From positions 1 through 56,751 of the forward strand of contig CAXXWB010000005.1 of the NCBI GenBank assembly GCA_963677505.2: a DNA stretch of 56,751 nt, read 5' to 3'. This document shows, in pieces, positions 1 through 8,380 of this stretch. Below the pieces are notes generated by a model. That model was not told where the DNA came from and searched no databases. It worked only from the letters and a program-made list of their open reading frames with translations. How positions within the stretch are numbered: the stretch's first letter is position 1; every line of letters starts with the position of its first letter. A program made the position numbers and the translations under genes. This DNA is from JBGSUZ01 sp963677505 (lineage in GTDB: Bacteria > Bacillota > Clostridia > Peptostreptococcales > Acidaminobacteraceae).

Positions 1-984
1 CACATAATCTAGGGGCCACAAACAGCCGCCAATCATACCAAGAGCCGTTAGAGCCACCGATGTCAATGCACCGATTTGCTGCATGGATTTTGCAAAAGAA
101 GATAGGAGTATGCCAAAGCCTGACATAGCCAGACAAAACAATGTCCCTGCAAGGAACATAATGTAAATATTGCCACCAAAATCAATATGGAACATTGCTT
201 TTCCAACGAATAGTACCAGCCCCAGTTGAATGAGTCCCAAGAACCAAGAAACCAGCAGATTGCCGACTAACATCCCAAATTTGGAAGAGGGTGAAATGAG
301 AAGTCTTTGCCACGTATTGAGTTTACGCTCCGTTAAAATGTCCGTAGCGCCAAATACAGAGGAATAGGCTACAAAGAAAATTAGGAAGCCAATTAAACTG
401 TGCATGAGTATGGCATTTTTCTGTGCAACACTCTGCTGCGCAGAATTTCAAGAATCAGAGATTTCTTTGTCTTTGCACTGGCTTGAAGTTTATTGTATGT
501 TTCTTTGTAAACCATTTCTAAGTTTTCGCCTTTAGCGCTGGCTTTCTTAGCTATGGTTAAACTGGTTTCATGCCAGTTCTTCATTTGATTATAGCGATTG
601 AGTAAAAGGGGGCTGTAGTACCATGGTGTCTGCATCGGTTTTGACACTCATAAAGGTCAATGCCGCTTCACTGCTATTTTCCAGTCTTTCTCCAAACCCT
701 TTTTCAATTGTGACCATTCCCAGTGCCTTATTTTCTTTGACTTCCTGTATGCCTGCTTCGCTGTCAACAACCTTATATTGATGAGATTTATCATCTGAAA
801 GAAGGCTAATGTATTTAGCGGACAAGTCACTTTGGTCTAGGTCGCTAATGAGTACCGTAGGCTGGTAACCGCCGTTAAACCCTCCGAATGCAAAGATCAT
901 CATCAGAGAAATGGCTGACATGACCAGCATCATTTTAAGTTCACTCCGCTGTGTCCAAAGCTTGCGTTTGACGATGTGCCACAT
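1..984 (-). pseudogene. ABC-2 type transporter permease, frameshifted and cut by the window edge
   Basis: This is the fourth gene of an ABC export operon and would form part of the membrane channel. The N-terminal piece (589-984) has one membrane helix and an extracytoplasmic stretch. The reading then has to change frame near 600-650 and again near 430-460. The third frame runs from about 455 to base 1 and reads like a normal ABC-2 permease end, with a TERKLNTWQRLLISPSS motif and several hydrophobic helices. It has no stop before the window edge, so the gene continues leftwards. The start overlaps the end of the upstream permease by 44 bp, which suggests translational coupling. The first break lies next to runs of C and T, so a sequencing indel is as likely as a real mutation. 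Confidence 0.8.
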
Positions 985-2326
985 CTTTTCCTGCCTCCTT
1001 CATAAAGAATAAAACCCCAGTAATACCGATAAAAACAACGCCGTTTGCTGCCAGTGTCAATAAATAAGGGACCAACTGGTTAAATTCATAGCCCATCATG
1101 TTGAACAAATAGGCTTTTAAAATAATGCCGTTAAAGAGATAATGATTAACAGTTTGAATCATTTGAGGCATTTGCTCAATGGGCAGGTAAGAACCACCAA
1201 AGAGGGCCAAGACTTGAATCAAACCATTTTGAAGGACATTTGATATTTTGTAACTTTGGGTTACGCTTCCAATCATACAGAGGAGCGTTCCCAAACTGCT
1301 GATGGTAAATACACTTGTGGCTGAAATGACAAGGACGTTGAGGGGATTTCCCCAAGAGATGCCAAACATTAATTTAGCATAAATCACCATTGCCAATATT
1401 TGCGCCGATGCAACCACTGCTATGACCGCCATTTTTCCTAAAATAATTAAATAAGGTGCTACACCTGCAATCAGGTGTCTGTCGTAAGTAAAACTATCTT
1501 TTTCTTCCAATACCATGGGTCCCCCCATTGCTGCAACAAACATGAGGAACATAGAAATCATGGCGATGGCATAATAACCTTTAGAATCTATCGGATGAGT
1601 GCCTGTAATGGTGGTCTGTTCTATTTTAGCCGTTGTTGTCCCCTTTTCTTTTGCCTGTTGTCCTATGCTGGCAAAATCTACTTTGATGTCATACTGAATC
1701 ATTTGTTCGATGGTGACATTCTTTTCATTAATCACCTGATTCATTCGATCCACATAGCCATTCATTAATGCCTTTAAGATGGTACTGCTCATAAGCTTAT
1801 TCTCATTGGGCATGAGGGCAATGGCCGTTTCATTTCTGAAAGGGGTAATCAAATTCAGAGTCATGTCTCTGGTAAAATTCTCAGACAAAATAACAATTCC
1901 TGCGATTTCATCTTTTCCCATTTTGGCTTTTGCCTCGTCAAGACTCATAATCTTATATCGAGCTATTTTCCTAATCTCAGGGTCTCCGAGGAACTCTTTG
2001 AAAAAGATTTTACGAGGGTTTAAATCGTCATAGTTCTCTCTAATCATTTGAACGTTGTCCCCAGTGAGCATGCCACTGCCAATAGGGCTTAATTCTAAGT
2101 ATTTCATAAAATCTTCAACGGGGTAGTCTGCAAGATCATTGTCCACAATAGCAAAATCTATGGCATCTACTTCCTCAGTATCGCCTAGGCTAAACATGGA
2201 CTGTAGGGCAAACCCTAAAATTGTCGTAATGATAATTGGCATGGCGAACAGGGTAATCCATGCGCCTTTATCTCTAAAAAAACGCTTTAAATCTTTGAGA
2301 ATGAGATGTTTAAGCATTCGTGACAC
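941..2326 (-). CDS. ABC-2 type transporter permease
   Basis: This is a membrane subunit of an ABC exporter, 461 residues. A basic N-terminus leads into one helix (about residues 22-42). A large extracytoplasmic domain of about 200 residues follows, and then five or six helices from about residue 250 to 440. This is the usual plan of ABC-2/YhgE-like permeases, which export drugs, peptides or lipids. It lies 3 bp downstream of the ATPase gene and overlaps the next permease, so ATPase and two permeases form one transcription unit. The two permeases would form a heterodimer if the second one is functional. The substrate cannot be read from the sequence. Confidence 0.88.
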   Translation of the reverse strand: MSRMLKHLILKDLKRFFRDKGAWITLFAMPIIITTILGFALQSMFSLGDTEEVDAIDFAIVDNDLADYPVEDFMKYLELSPIGSGMLTGDNVQMIRENYDDLNPRKIFFKEFLGDPEIRKIARYKIMSLDEAKAKMGKDEIAGIVILSENFTRDMTLNLITPFRNETAIALMPNENKLMSSTILKALMNGYVDRMNQVINEKNVTIEQMIQYDIKVDFASIGQQAKEKGTTTAKIEQTTITGTHPIDSKGYYAIAMISMFLMFVAAMGGPMVLEEKDSFTYDRHLIAGVAPYLIILGKMAVIAVVASAQILAMVIYAKLMFGISWGNPLNVLVISATSVFTISSLGTLLCMIGSVTQSYKISNVLQNGLIQVLALFGGSYLPIEQMPQMIQTVNHYLFNGIILKAYLFNMMGYEFNQLVPYLLTLAANGVVFIGITGVLFFMKEAGKDVAHRQTQALDTAE

Positions 2327-2329
2327 CTC

Positions 2330-3262
2330 CTAGTCCCTAAGGGCTTTCCCAGTCAATTTGAGGAATACCGTTTCCAAATTTGGTTTTTTGACTTCAAAGG
2401 CGCTGACGGTCATTTTTAAAGTGGCCATTTGCTGCAGCAAGTCAGAAATGACTGCACCACCTGGATCTACACGAAGTTCCAACTTTAGCTCCCCTGCTGT
2501 CACTGCTTGAATTTGTGGATGTCTTTTTAAAATTTCTACCGTTTCTTTTTCCAAAGTTTCAAAGCTCACTTTTAGTGTTTGATGGTCTGCCACTAAGTTG
2601 GTCAAGCTTTCCTGATTGCCCTTGGCAATGACTTTTCCCTCATCCATAATGTAAATTTCTCGGCAGAGATATTCCACTTCTTCCATATAGTGACTGGTAT
2701 AAATGATGGTCAACCCTTCTTCATTAAGGCGTTTCACCGTGCTGAGAATATGGTTTCTCGACTGTGGGTCTATGCCCACGGTAGGTTCGTCCATAATGAG
2801 CAGCTCTGGTTGGTGAAGGAGGGCGGCGCCTATGTTGATACGTCTTTGCATCCCGCCAGAATAATTTTTAACAGGGTCCTTGAGCCGATCGTCTATGCCT
2901 ATGATCTCAGAGACTTCTTCAATCCGCTTTTTAAGTCCAGCGCCTTTCAGACCATAGACACTACCCCAGTATTTTAAATTTTCAAAACCTGACAAATCTT
3001 TATAGAGGGCTATATTTTGAGGCACAATGCCCATTTTTCTTTGTATGACTTTGGCATTTTTAAGAATGCTTTCACCCTTATAAAAGATATCCCCTGAGGT
3101 GGGCTTGACCAAGGTGGAAATCATACTGATGGTGGTGGACTTTCCTGCGCCGTTTGGACCTAAAAGTCCTACTACTTCGCCTTTTTCCACATTTAAGGTC
3201 ACTCCATCTACTGCGGTAAAATTGCCAAATCGCTTATAAATATCTTTCGTTTGAAGCAACAT
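2330..3262 (-). CDS. ABC transporter ATP-binding protein
   Basis: This is the ATPase subunit of the exporter, 310 residues. It has a Walker A motif GPNGAGKST at residues 35-43, a Q-loop (VPQN) near 81, a signature SGGMQ at 135-139, a Walker B LLIMDEP at 154-160 and an H-loop in the TSHYMEE motif near 190. The last 80 residues form the C-terminal extension typical of the drug/antibiotic (CcmA/DrrA-like) ATPases that pair with ABC-2 permeases. The ribosome site AGGAGG lies just before the ATG. The gene sits between the lipoprotein gene (10 bp upstream) and the first permease (3 bp downstream). Confidence 0.95.
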   Translation of the reverse strand: MLLQTKDIYKRFGNFTAVDGVTLNVEKGEVVGLLGPNGAGKSTTISMISTLVKPTSGDIFYKGESILKNAKVIQRKMGIVPQNIALYKDLSGFENLKYWGSVYGLKGAGLKKRIEEVSEIIGIDDRLKDPVKNYSGGMQRRINIGAALLHQPELLIMDEPTVGIDPQSRNHILSTVKRLNEEGLTIIYTSHYMEEVEYLCREIYIMDEGKVIAKGNQESLTNLVADHQTLKVSFETLEKETVEILKRHPQIQAVTAGELKLELRVDPGGAVISDLLQQMATLKMTVSAFEVKKPNLETVFLKLTGKALRD

Positions 3263-3272
3263 GTGAATCCTC

Positions 3273-4298
3273 CTATTGGATCAAATCTTTGAATACGGAT
3301 GGCATCTGTTGATTGAGTTCTTCTGATGTAAAGATTTGGTCAGGGCCAATTTCAGGGAAGTTAAGGGTGACTGGCTGATCAAGGCTACTGAATACGGTTT
3401 CCATGTGGAACGTCATAGTTTTGAGCGGACTGTCTTTTCCAAAACCACTCATGACAATTTCCACACCTTTTCGAACCAGGTACCCGTCCGCGTCTATGTC
3501 GCAAGAAATCGTGTACGATTCAATGTTAAAAGTTTTGTCAAACAATGCCGTATTGGTATCTGTAAGATCTTTAATTTCCTCTTCTGTGCTGCCTTTTTCA
3601 ATGGTCTTTGTCTTTATTTTTTCCATTTGGTTCTGTATCATCTTTTGAATGTTTGGGTCTAGGAATAATATTTTTTGAGAGTCCACTACAGCTTTTTTAA
3701 TGGCATCACCTGGCACGTCTATGACCATATGTTTTGCCTTAATATCCCCTGCATCAGTGGCAATAATCATGTCCCCTACAGATCTGATGCTTTCTTTCGT
3801 TTTCAGCTGATCCCATATGTTACCCAAGGTCTTTTTGGTGCTGTCGCTGAGGGTTGGCAGGGTGTTATTCGTTGCGTCTGTGGACTGGATTAAGGTTTGT
3901 AGGTCAATATACTTTTTAAGTACTGGGTATTTAATATACTGGCTATCCCCATTGCCATAATAAACAAAATCAAATCCAATCCCGCCAAGGTTAATCCAGG
4001 CATCGCTAATAAGTGCGTTTTTATTTTTGTCCTGTGTGATTTTTCCTTTAAACTCAAATTGCTTAAGGTAGTTAATGGACTTTAACTGCTCCTCGGTCAT
4101 TTGGCTGGTGTCTATGTCGCTTTCCACTTTAATGGTCGTATCATAAACTGAGGTTTTAGCAGCTTCTGTCTTTTCTTCTGCTTTTATATATTGTTCATAA
4201 TCATTGGATTGACACCCTAGGCTAAATCCTGCAATTAAGCCAATAATCAGTACTGCCGCGCCACCTTTTTTGATTGTGCTTTTATATTGATTCAACAT
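3273..4298 (-). CDS. predicted lipoprotein at the head of the ABC operon
   Basis: This is a secreted lipid-anchored protein of 341 residues; I do not recognise a characterised family, though it resembles the DUF6612-type lipoproteins of Firmicutes. The ATG at 4298 is chosen because GGAGG sits 8 bases before it; an upstream ATG would extend the frame by 16 residues but lacks a good ribosome site. A basic N-terminus and a hydrophobic stretch end in SLGC (Cys29). That is a slightly non-standard lipobox, with Ser where Leu is usual. The rest is soluble and rich in Lys, Asp and Thr. It heads the operon and may bind substrate or help export outside the membrane; this is inferred from position only. 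Confidence 0.8.
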   Translation of the reverse strand: MLNQYKSTIKKGGAAVLIIGLIAGFSLGCQSNDYEQYIKAEEKTEAAKTSVYDTTIKVESDIDTSQMTEEQLKSINYLKQFEFKGKITQDKNKNALISDAWINLGGIGFDFVYYGNGDSQYIKYPVLKKYIDLQTLIQSTDATNNTLPTLSDSTKKTLGNIWDQLKTKESIRSVGDMIIATDAGDIKAKHMVIDVPGDAIKKAVVDSQKILFLDPNIQKMIQNQMEKIKTKTIEKGSTEEEIKDLTDTNTALFDKTFNIESYTISCDIDADGYLVRKGVEIVMSGFGKDSPLKTMTFHMETVFSSLDQPVTLNFPEIGPDQIFTSEELNQQMPSVFKDLIQ

Positions 4299-4380
4299 TT
4301 TCATCGCCTCCATGGTACTATAATAGATTTTTTTGGCGATCTTCACATCTCACGTAAGTCATTGGTTTAGAAACAGAGGG

Positions 4381-4394
4381 GTGACTTAAGTCAC
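4381..4394. promoter_or_regulatory. perfect 14-bp palindrome between divergent genes
   Basis: GTGACTTAAGTCAC is identical to its reverse complement. It lies in the 164-bp gap between the lipoprotein/ABC operon (minus) and the chemoreceptor gene (plus). A related half-site, GTAAGTCA, occurs about 27 bp to the left. Position and symmetry suit an operator for a dimeric regulator. No cognate regulator gene is adjacent. Confidence 0.5.
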
Positions 4395-4462
4395 TGATAA
4401 TAATTTGTATAGCAATTCCGATTTAGGGTATAAAAACCTACATGAGGAGGCGTGATTATCTT

Positions 4463-6169
4463 ATGATTAAAAACCGAATTTCTTTTAAATTAAACGCACT
4501 ACTAATTTTCTTATTATTAGTCGCAGTTGGTATTGGTTTATTAGGCTTAAGGAGCACTCAATCTGTCAGTCAAGGGCTTGAGACGGTCTATAAGGATCGT
4601 GTCATTCCCCTCCAACAGCTAAAAACCATTTCCGATCTCTATGCTGTTAACATTGTAGATACCACTCACAAATTGAGAAATGGTAATATTTCATGGGATG
4701 AAGCAAATGGCAATATTGATTCAGCTCTTAGCCAAATCGACTCCCTTTGGAAAGCTTATACAAGTACAAAGCTCACCGCTGATGAGGAAAAGCTTGTTGC
4801 GGAATCAGAATCCTTGTTTAAAATTGCATCTGTCGCTACTGAAAAGCTTCGTGTGATTATTCAAACTAAAAATCAAAAAGCACTAGAGGCTTTTACACGA
4901 GACGACTTATACCCGAGCATTGATCCAATTACCAGTAAGATTGGTGAACTGGTACAATTACAATTAGATGTTTCAAAATTGGAATTTGACGCTTCCGCGG
5001 CACTATATAGTCGGACTATTCTATACTTCTTAGTGGCTTTTGCAGTACTGGTTGTACTGGGTTTGCTAATGCTCCTCATTGTTAGAAACATCGTCAAACC
5101 GCTTAGACAGCTGAATCACAGACTCAGTGATTTGTCTCAACACGGTGGCGATTTGACTCAAAAGTTCAATATCCATTCAGGGGATGAAATTGAAGAAATG
5201 GCTACATCCATAAACAGTTTCTTCGCAATGCTTCGAGAAATTATTATATCCGTCAAGGATACATCTCATGAAATTGACTCAATATCGGGCACTATGAACA
5301 CCAGCGTCGAACATCTTAATTTTGGTATTCAAGAAATTTCTTCTACCACTCAGGAGCTCTCTGCGGGTATGGAAGAAACCAACGCCTCTGCCGAGGAGAT
5401 TAATTCCATTTCCCTTGAAGTCGATAAAATTGCCTCCGATATTACCCATAAAGCTGAGGAAGCCGCCCACAATGCTAACGATATCAATAAGCGTGCTGAA
5501 TCCATTCAGTACATGGCCAAAGAATCTAACGACCAAGCCAATAGACTTTACAATGAAACCAATCAGAAATTGCGGGTTGCTATGACCAATGCCAAAGCGG
5601 TAGAAAATATTGACGTACTGGCAACATCCATTCTTGCCATCACGGAACAAACCAACTTGCTTGCACTGAATGCAGCAATAGAGGCTGCCCGTGCTGGTGA
5701 AGCAGGTCGTGGGTTTGCAGTCGTTGCAGATGAAATTAGAAAACTAGCTGAAAACTCAAGAGACAGCGCAAATCAAATTCAAGAGGTTACCAAAATAATC
5801 GTAGATTCTGTTAATAACCTTTCTGAAAGTTCCGAAGAAATCTTGAATTTTGTAGATCGACAAGTCATTAAAGACTATAACAAACTGGTTGAAATTGCTC
5901 AGCAATATAAAGATGATGCCGGTTACGTCTACACCATGTCTACAGATTTAAATGCATCTTCCGAGGAAATGGCCGCTCTCCTCCAAGATATCGTCAATGC
6001 CATTTCTGAGATTTCAAAAGCAACTGAAGAATCCGCTCATGGATCAACTCATATTGCAGAACGCAGTTCAGATATATTAAACGAATCTACAGTTGTTGCA
6101 AATATGGCAATCCAGTCTCAACAAAATTCTTCAATGCTCATTGAATTAGTTTCTAAATTTAAAGTGTAA
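4463..6169 (+). CDS. methyl-accepting chemotaxis protein
   Basis: This is a membrane chemoreceptor that would signal to CheA/CheW, 568 residues from the ATG at 4463. That start has GAGGAGG 12 bases upstream; the earlier ATG at 4442 overlaps the ribosome site. A first helix (about residues 11-31) is followed by a periplasm-side 4-helix-bundle sensor of about 150 residues. A second helix (about 188-210) leads into a HAMP domain. The long cytoplasmic coiled coil has its hairpin tip near residues 392-432 (EQTNLLALNAAIEAARAGE). There is no C-terminal CheR-tether pentapeptide. It is monocistronic, with a terminator directly after it. No other chemotaxis genes are nearby, so the ligand is unknown. 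Confidence 0.95.
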   Translation: MIKNRISFKLNALLIFLLLVAVGIGLLGLRSTQSVSQGLETVYKDRVIPLQQLKTISDLYAVNIVDTTHKLRNGNISWDEANGNIDSALSQIDSLWKAYTSTKLTADEEKLVAESESLFKIASVATEKLRVIIQTKNQKALEAFTRDDLYPSIDPITSKIGELVQLQLDVSKLEFDASAALYSRTILYFLVAFAVLVVLGLLMLLIVRNIVKPLRQLNHRLSDLSQHGGDLTQKFNIHSGDEIEEMATSINSFFAMLREIIISVKDTSHEIDSISGTMNTSVEHLNFGIQEISSTTQELSAGMEETNASAEEINSISLEVDKIASDITHKAEEAAHNANDINKRAESIQYMAKESNDQANRLYNETNQKLRVAMTNAKAVENIDVLATSILAITEQTNLLALNAAIEAARAGEAGRGFAVVADEIRKLAENSRDSANQIQEVTKIIVDSVNNLSESSEEILNFVDRQVIKDYNKLVEIAQQYKDDAGYVYTMSTDLNASSEEMAALLQDIVNAISEISKATEESAHGSTHIAERSSDILNESTVVANMAIQSQQNSSMLIELVSKFKV

Positions 6170-6189
6170 TTTATCAAATACAAATAATT

Positions 6190-6232
6190 AAAGCCAGCTG
6201 ACAGGGCATTATTAACCCGATTGGCTGGCTTT
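6190..6232. terminator. Rho-independent terminator after the chemoreceptor gene
   Basis: The arms AAAGCCAGC and GCTGGCTTT enclose an internal GGG/CCC pair. The hairpin lies between two convergent genes and has A/T tracts on both sides, so it could act in both directions. Confidence 0.75.
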
Positions 6233-6250
6233 AATTTCTGTGCAAACCCT

Positions 6251-6710
6251 CTATTCTTTCAAAAATGCCTTTAAGGCTTCCCAATACTCCTCGTTGTTTT
6301 CAGTCTTTTCCATAAGAGCACTTGAGCCATGCACACCTCTTCCATATCTGGATAAGCATTTTCAAAAGTTGTTGGTAACTTCAAGGCCACTGCAGATTTA
6401 TGCGTTTCATTACCTATACCACGAAAGCTGCTACCTGACCTTTGATCGACTGCCAGGCAGTTATAGCCCATGGCGTTTTAGGGGCAATTTCAGCATACTC
6501 TCCTCTGCTGTATAGCACTTGATGAAAGCGTATGATAAAGGGGGCTTTTTTATTGTCTGTTAGGTATAGGTCAGCGGTCACTTCTACGTTGTCAGCAGCT
6601 AAAAATTTTATGGTTTGAGTCTGGCCAGCCCCCGTTGAATTGAAAAATCGGCCCTGATCCCATAGATAATGAGCATTGCTGAAAAAATTGCCCTTACTAA
6701 CTTTTTCATG
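6251..6710 (-). pseudogene. alpha/beta hydrolase remnant (secreted), frameshifted
   Basis: The ATG at 6710 has GGAGG six bases upstream and begins a signal-peptide-like stretch (about 20 residues). The frame then shifts near 6630-6650 into one that reads TIKFLAADNVEVTADLYLT, a hydrolase-type beta strand followed by a FHQ segment like the oxyanion region of dienelactone-hydrolase-like enzymes. It shifts again near 6470 (YNCLAVDQRSG) and near 6340 into the end GVHGSSALMEK, which carries the catalytic His in this family, before the stop at 6251. The three pieces sum to about 150 residues against 250-300 for intact relatives. The nucleophile elbow GxSxG is not visible, so a deletion is likely as well as frameshifts. 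I call it non-functional. Confidence 0.7.
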
Positions 6711-6734
6711 TATACCCTCCTCATGGTCTACTTT

Positions 6735-6783
6735 CCATATAAAACAGACCAGTCTTATCAAAGAACTGGTCTGTTTTATATGG
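6735..6783 (-). terminator. terminator with a 19-bp perfect stem
   Basis: CCATATAAAACAGACCAGT and its exact complement are separated by 11 bases. It lies 11 bp after the stop of the stalk-domain lipoprotein gene and just upstream of the hydrolase remnant. It therefore separates the two transcripts. Confidence 0.8.
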
Positions 6784-6794
6784 AATATAATAAT

Positions 6795-7493
6795 TTAATA
6801 GTCTGGAGTTGTTTTCCACTCGCCACCAAAATAGTGTTTTTTTACTGCTGTATATTTGTAAGAAATATCTACCGTTTGTTTCTTTTGATCGTATTTGATA
6901 TCAAATCCAGGAGCCACCAACAAAACATATGCATTGGCGTAATATACTTTATCTTTTAAAAATGGATTTGGCTTAGTATTTTCTGACTCAAATGTGTATT
7001 TATCGCTAAGTGAAATGTTATAAAGATCTGTTTTACCATCTGACCATTTAATCGTTGTGTATGGATAAGTTGGATATTCTGAGTTTATATGCTTCATGTT
7101 TTTTAGGTCGATCAACAGTTCAAAGTTTTTTCCAGTAATGAGAGTATCATAACCCTCATAAGGTGAATAAAACTCTCCCAATCCAATATAATTGTAATCA
7201 TTGAACATTTTCTCATCAAAATCAGCGTTTGCCATTTCCTCAGTGCGCTTTTTCTCAAGTTCTTCTTTGGTTAACGCATCATATTGTATTTTTACACCTA
7301 ATGTTTTTACCACTTTACCTAAATCAACATAGATTTTTCCATCCGCTGCAATAAAAGCCTTATCCTTAACGGCTTTCTTGTTAATGGTTAATTTGAGTTC
7401 TTTCAATTTTGTCGGCGCCTCTGCATATCCAATAATAGAACAGGCTGATACAAGCATTGCAACAAGTACTAAGATACTAATTTTTCTACGCAT
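6795..7493 (-). CDS. secreted stalk-domain (copper amine oxidase N-terminal-like) lipoprotein
   Basis: The product has 232 residues and a signal sequence with the lipobox VSAC at residues 15-18, so it is probably lipid-anchored; signal peptidase I cleavage at YAEA is the alternative. Residues 30-65 match the copper-amine-oxidase N-terminal-like stalk repeat common in Clostridia: LKLTINKKAVKDKAFIAADG followed by a VDLGKVVKTLG-type segment. The remainder has no motif I recognise and shows no catalytic residues of an amine oxidase. GAGGGGG lies before the ATG. The gene appears to be monocistronic, bounded by the terminator at 6735-6783. Confidence 0.78.
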   Translation of the reverse strand: MRRKISILVLVAMLVSACSIIGYAEAPTKLKELKLTINKKAVKDKAFIAADGKIYVDLGKVVKTLGVKIQYDALTKEELEKKRTEEMANADFDEKMFNDYNYIGLGEFYSPYEGYDTLITGKNFELLIDLKNMKHINSEYPTYPYTTIKWSDGKTDLYNISLSDKYTFESENTKPNPFLKDKVYYANAYVLLVAPGFDIKYDQKKQTVDISYKYTAVKKHYFGGEWKTTPDY

Positions 7494-7571
7494 GCAATTT
7501 CCCCCTCGACATTATTAATAATTTTAGTTTAATAATTATTTATTATACCATACACATTTTTTAAGGTGACC

Positions 7572-8189
7572 CTACTTCCTTAAAATATAATCAACAAACC
7601 CTTGTCGAATCAGTTCGCCTTCGTAAATGCGATGAATGGTGCGCTGTTCTTTGACTAGAGTTACCATATCTGTAAAGTAAGGGTCGGCTTCCTCATGACC
7701 GTAGTAGGAATGTATGACGGGTTCATCGTCCATCTGCTCGTATTGATGATTCCCTAGGTCAGGGCCTTCTCCGCATCTAAAGTCGTCTACAGACAGGAAG
7801 TTGACAAACATGAGTCCCTCTGGTTTAAGAACCCGCTTTAGTTCTTTGACAGACTTCTCAATTTCTGTTTTCTTCATATGAAAAATAGAATTATAGGAAT
7901 AGACATAGTCAAAGCTTTCATCTTCGAAGGGTAGGGCTGTCATGTCGCCTGTTTGAAGGTTCAGGTCCAACCCATAATGGGCTGAAAAGCTGTTGGCTTC
8001 TTCCATTGCCTTTATGTCCAGTTCAATGCCAACGGTGTTGAAGCCATGACTTTTAAACAGTGCTAGTGGGGGCATACTCCCTCCTGCACCGCAGTCTAGA
8101 ATGGTCTTGGTTTCAGGTGAATCCTTTTGAAGACAGAGATCTAAGAAACGATAGAGAGGGACTTGTTTGAACACTATATTACTTAGCAT
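7572..8189 (-). CDS. class I SAM-dependent methyltransferase
   Basis: A cytosolic methyltransferase of 205 residues. Motif I is ILDCGAGGSMPPLALF (about residues 30-45), followed by GIELD as the acidic residue that binds the SAM ribose. Motif II (GDMTALPFEDESFDYVYS) and the motif III region (ELKRVLKPEGLMFVNFL) follow, as in the UbiE/Methyltransf_11 family. A tyrosine- and histidine-rich C-terminal part may bind substrate. The substrate is not predictable. No partner gene adjoins; the neighbour upstream is the separately terminated amt gene. Confidence 0.88.
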   Translation of the reverse strand: MLSNIVFKQVPLYRFLDLCLQKDSPETKTILDCGAGGSMPPLALFKSHGFNTVGIELDIKAMEEANSFSAHYGLDLNLQTGDMTALPFEDESFDYVYSYNSIFHMKKTEIEKSVKELKRVLKPEGLMFVNFLSVDDFRCGEGPDLGNHQYEQMDDEPVIHSYYGHEEADPYFTDMVTLVKEQRTIHRIYEGELIRQGFVDYILRK

Positions 8190-8289
8190 ATTTAACCTCC
8201 AATAGATTAAAAGTTATAAAAGCATACGTCTAAAAAATAATTTTATCACACATTGATAATTTAGTAACACCTTCGATATATTTACATAT

Positions 8290-8339
8290 GAAATGAGCAG
8301 TTGCGCCTCTAGATTTCTAGATTTGCAACTGCTCATTTC
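8290..8339 (-). terminator. terminator downstream of amt
   Basis: The 15-bp perfect arms GAAATGAGCAGTTGC and GCAACTGCTCATTTC are separated by 20 bases. It lies 41 bp after the amt stop and ends the ammonium-sensing cluster. Confidence 0.75.
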
Positions 8340-8380
8340 CGGCCTAATACTAGTCTATATAAATTTCAAGAATCGATTAA

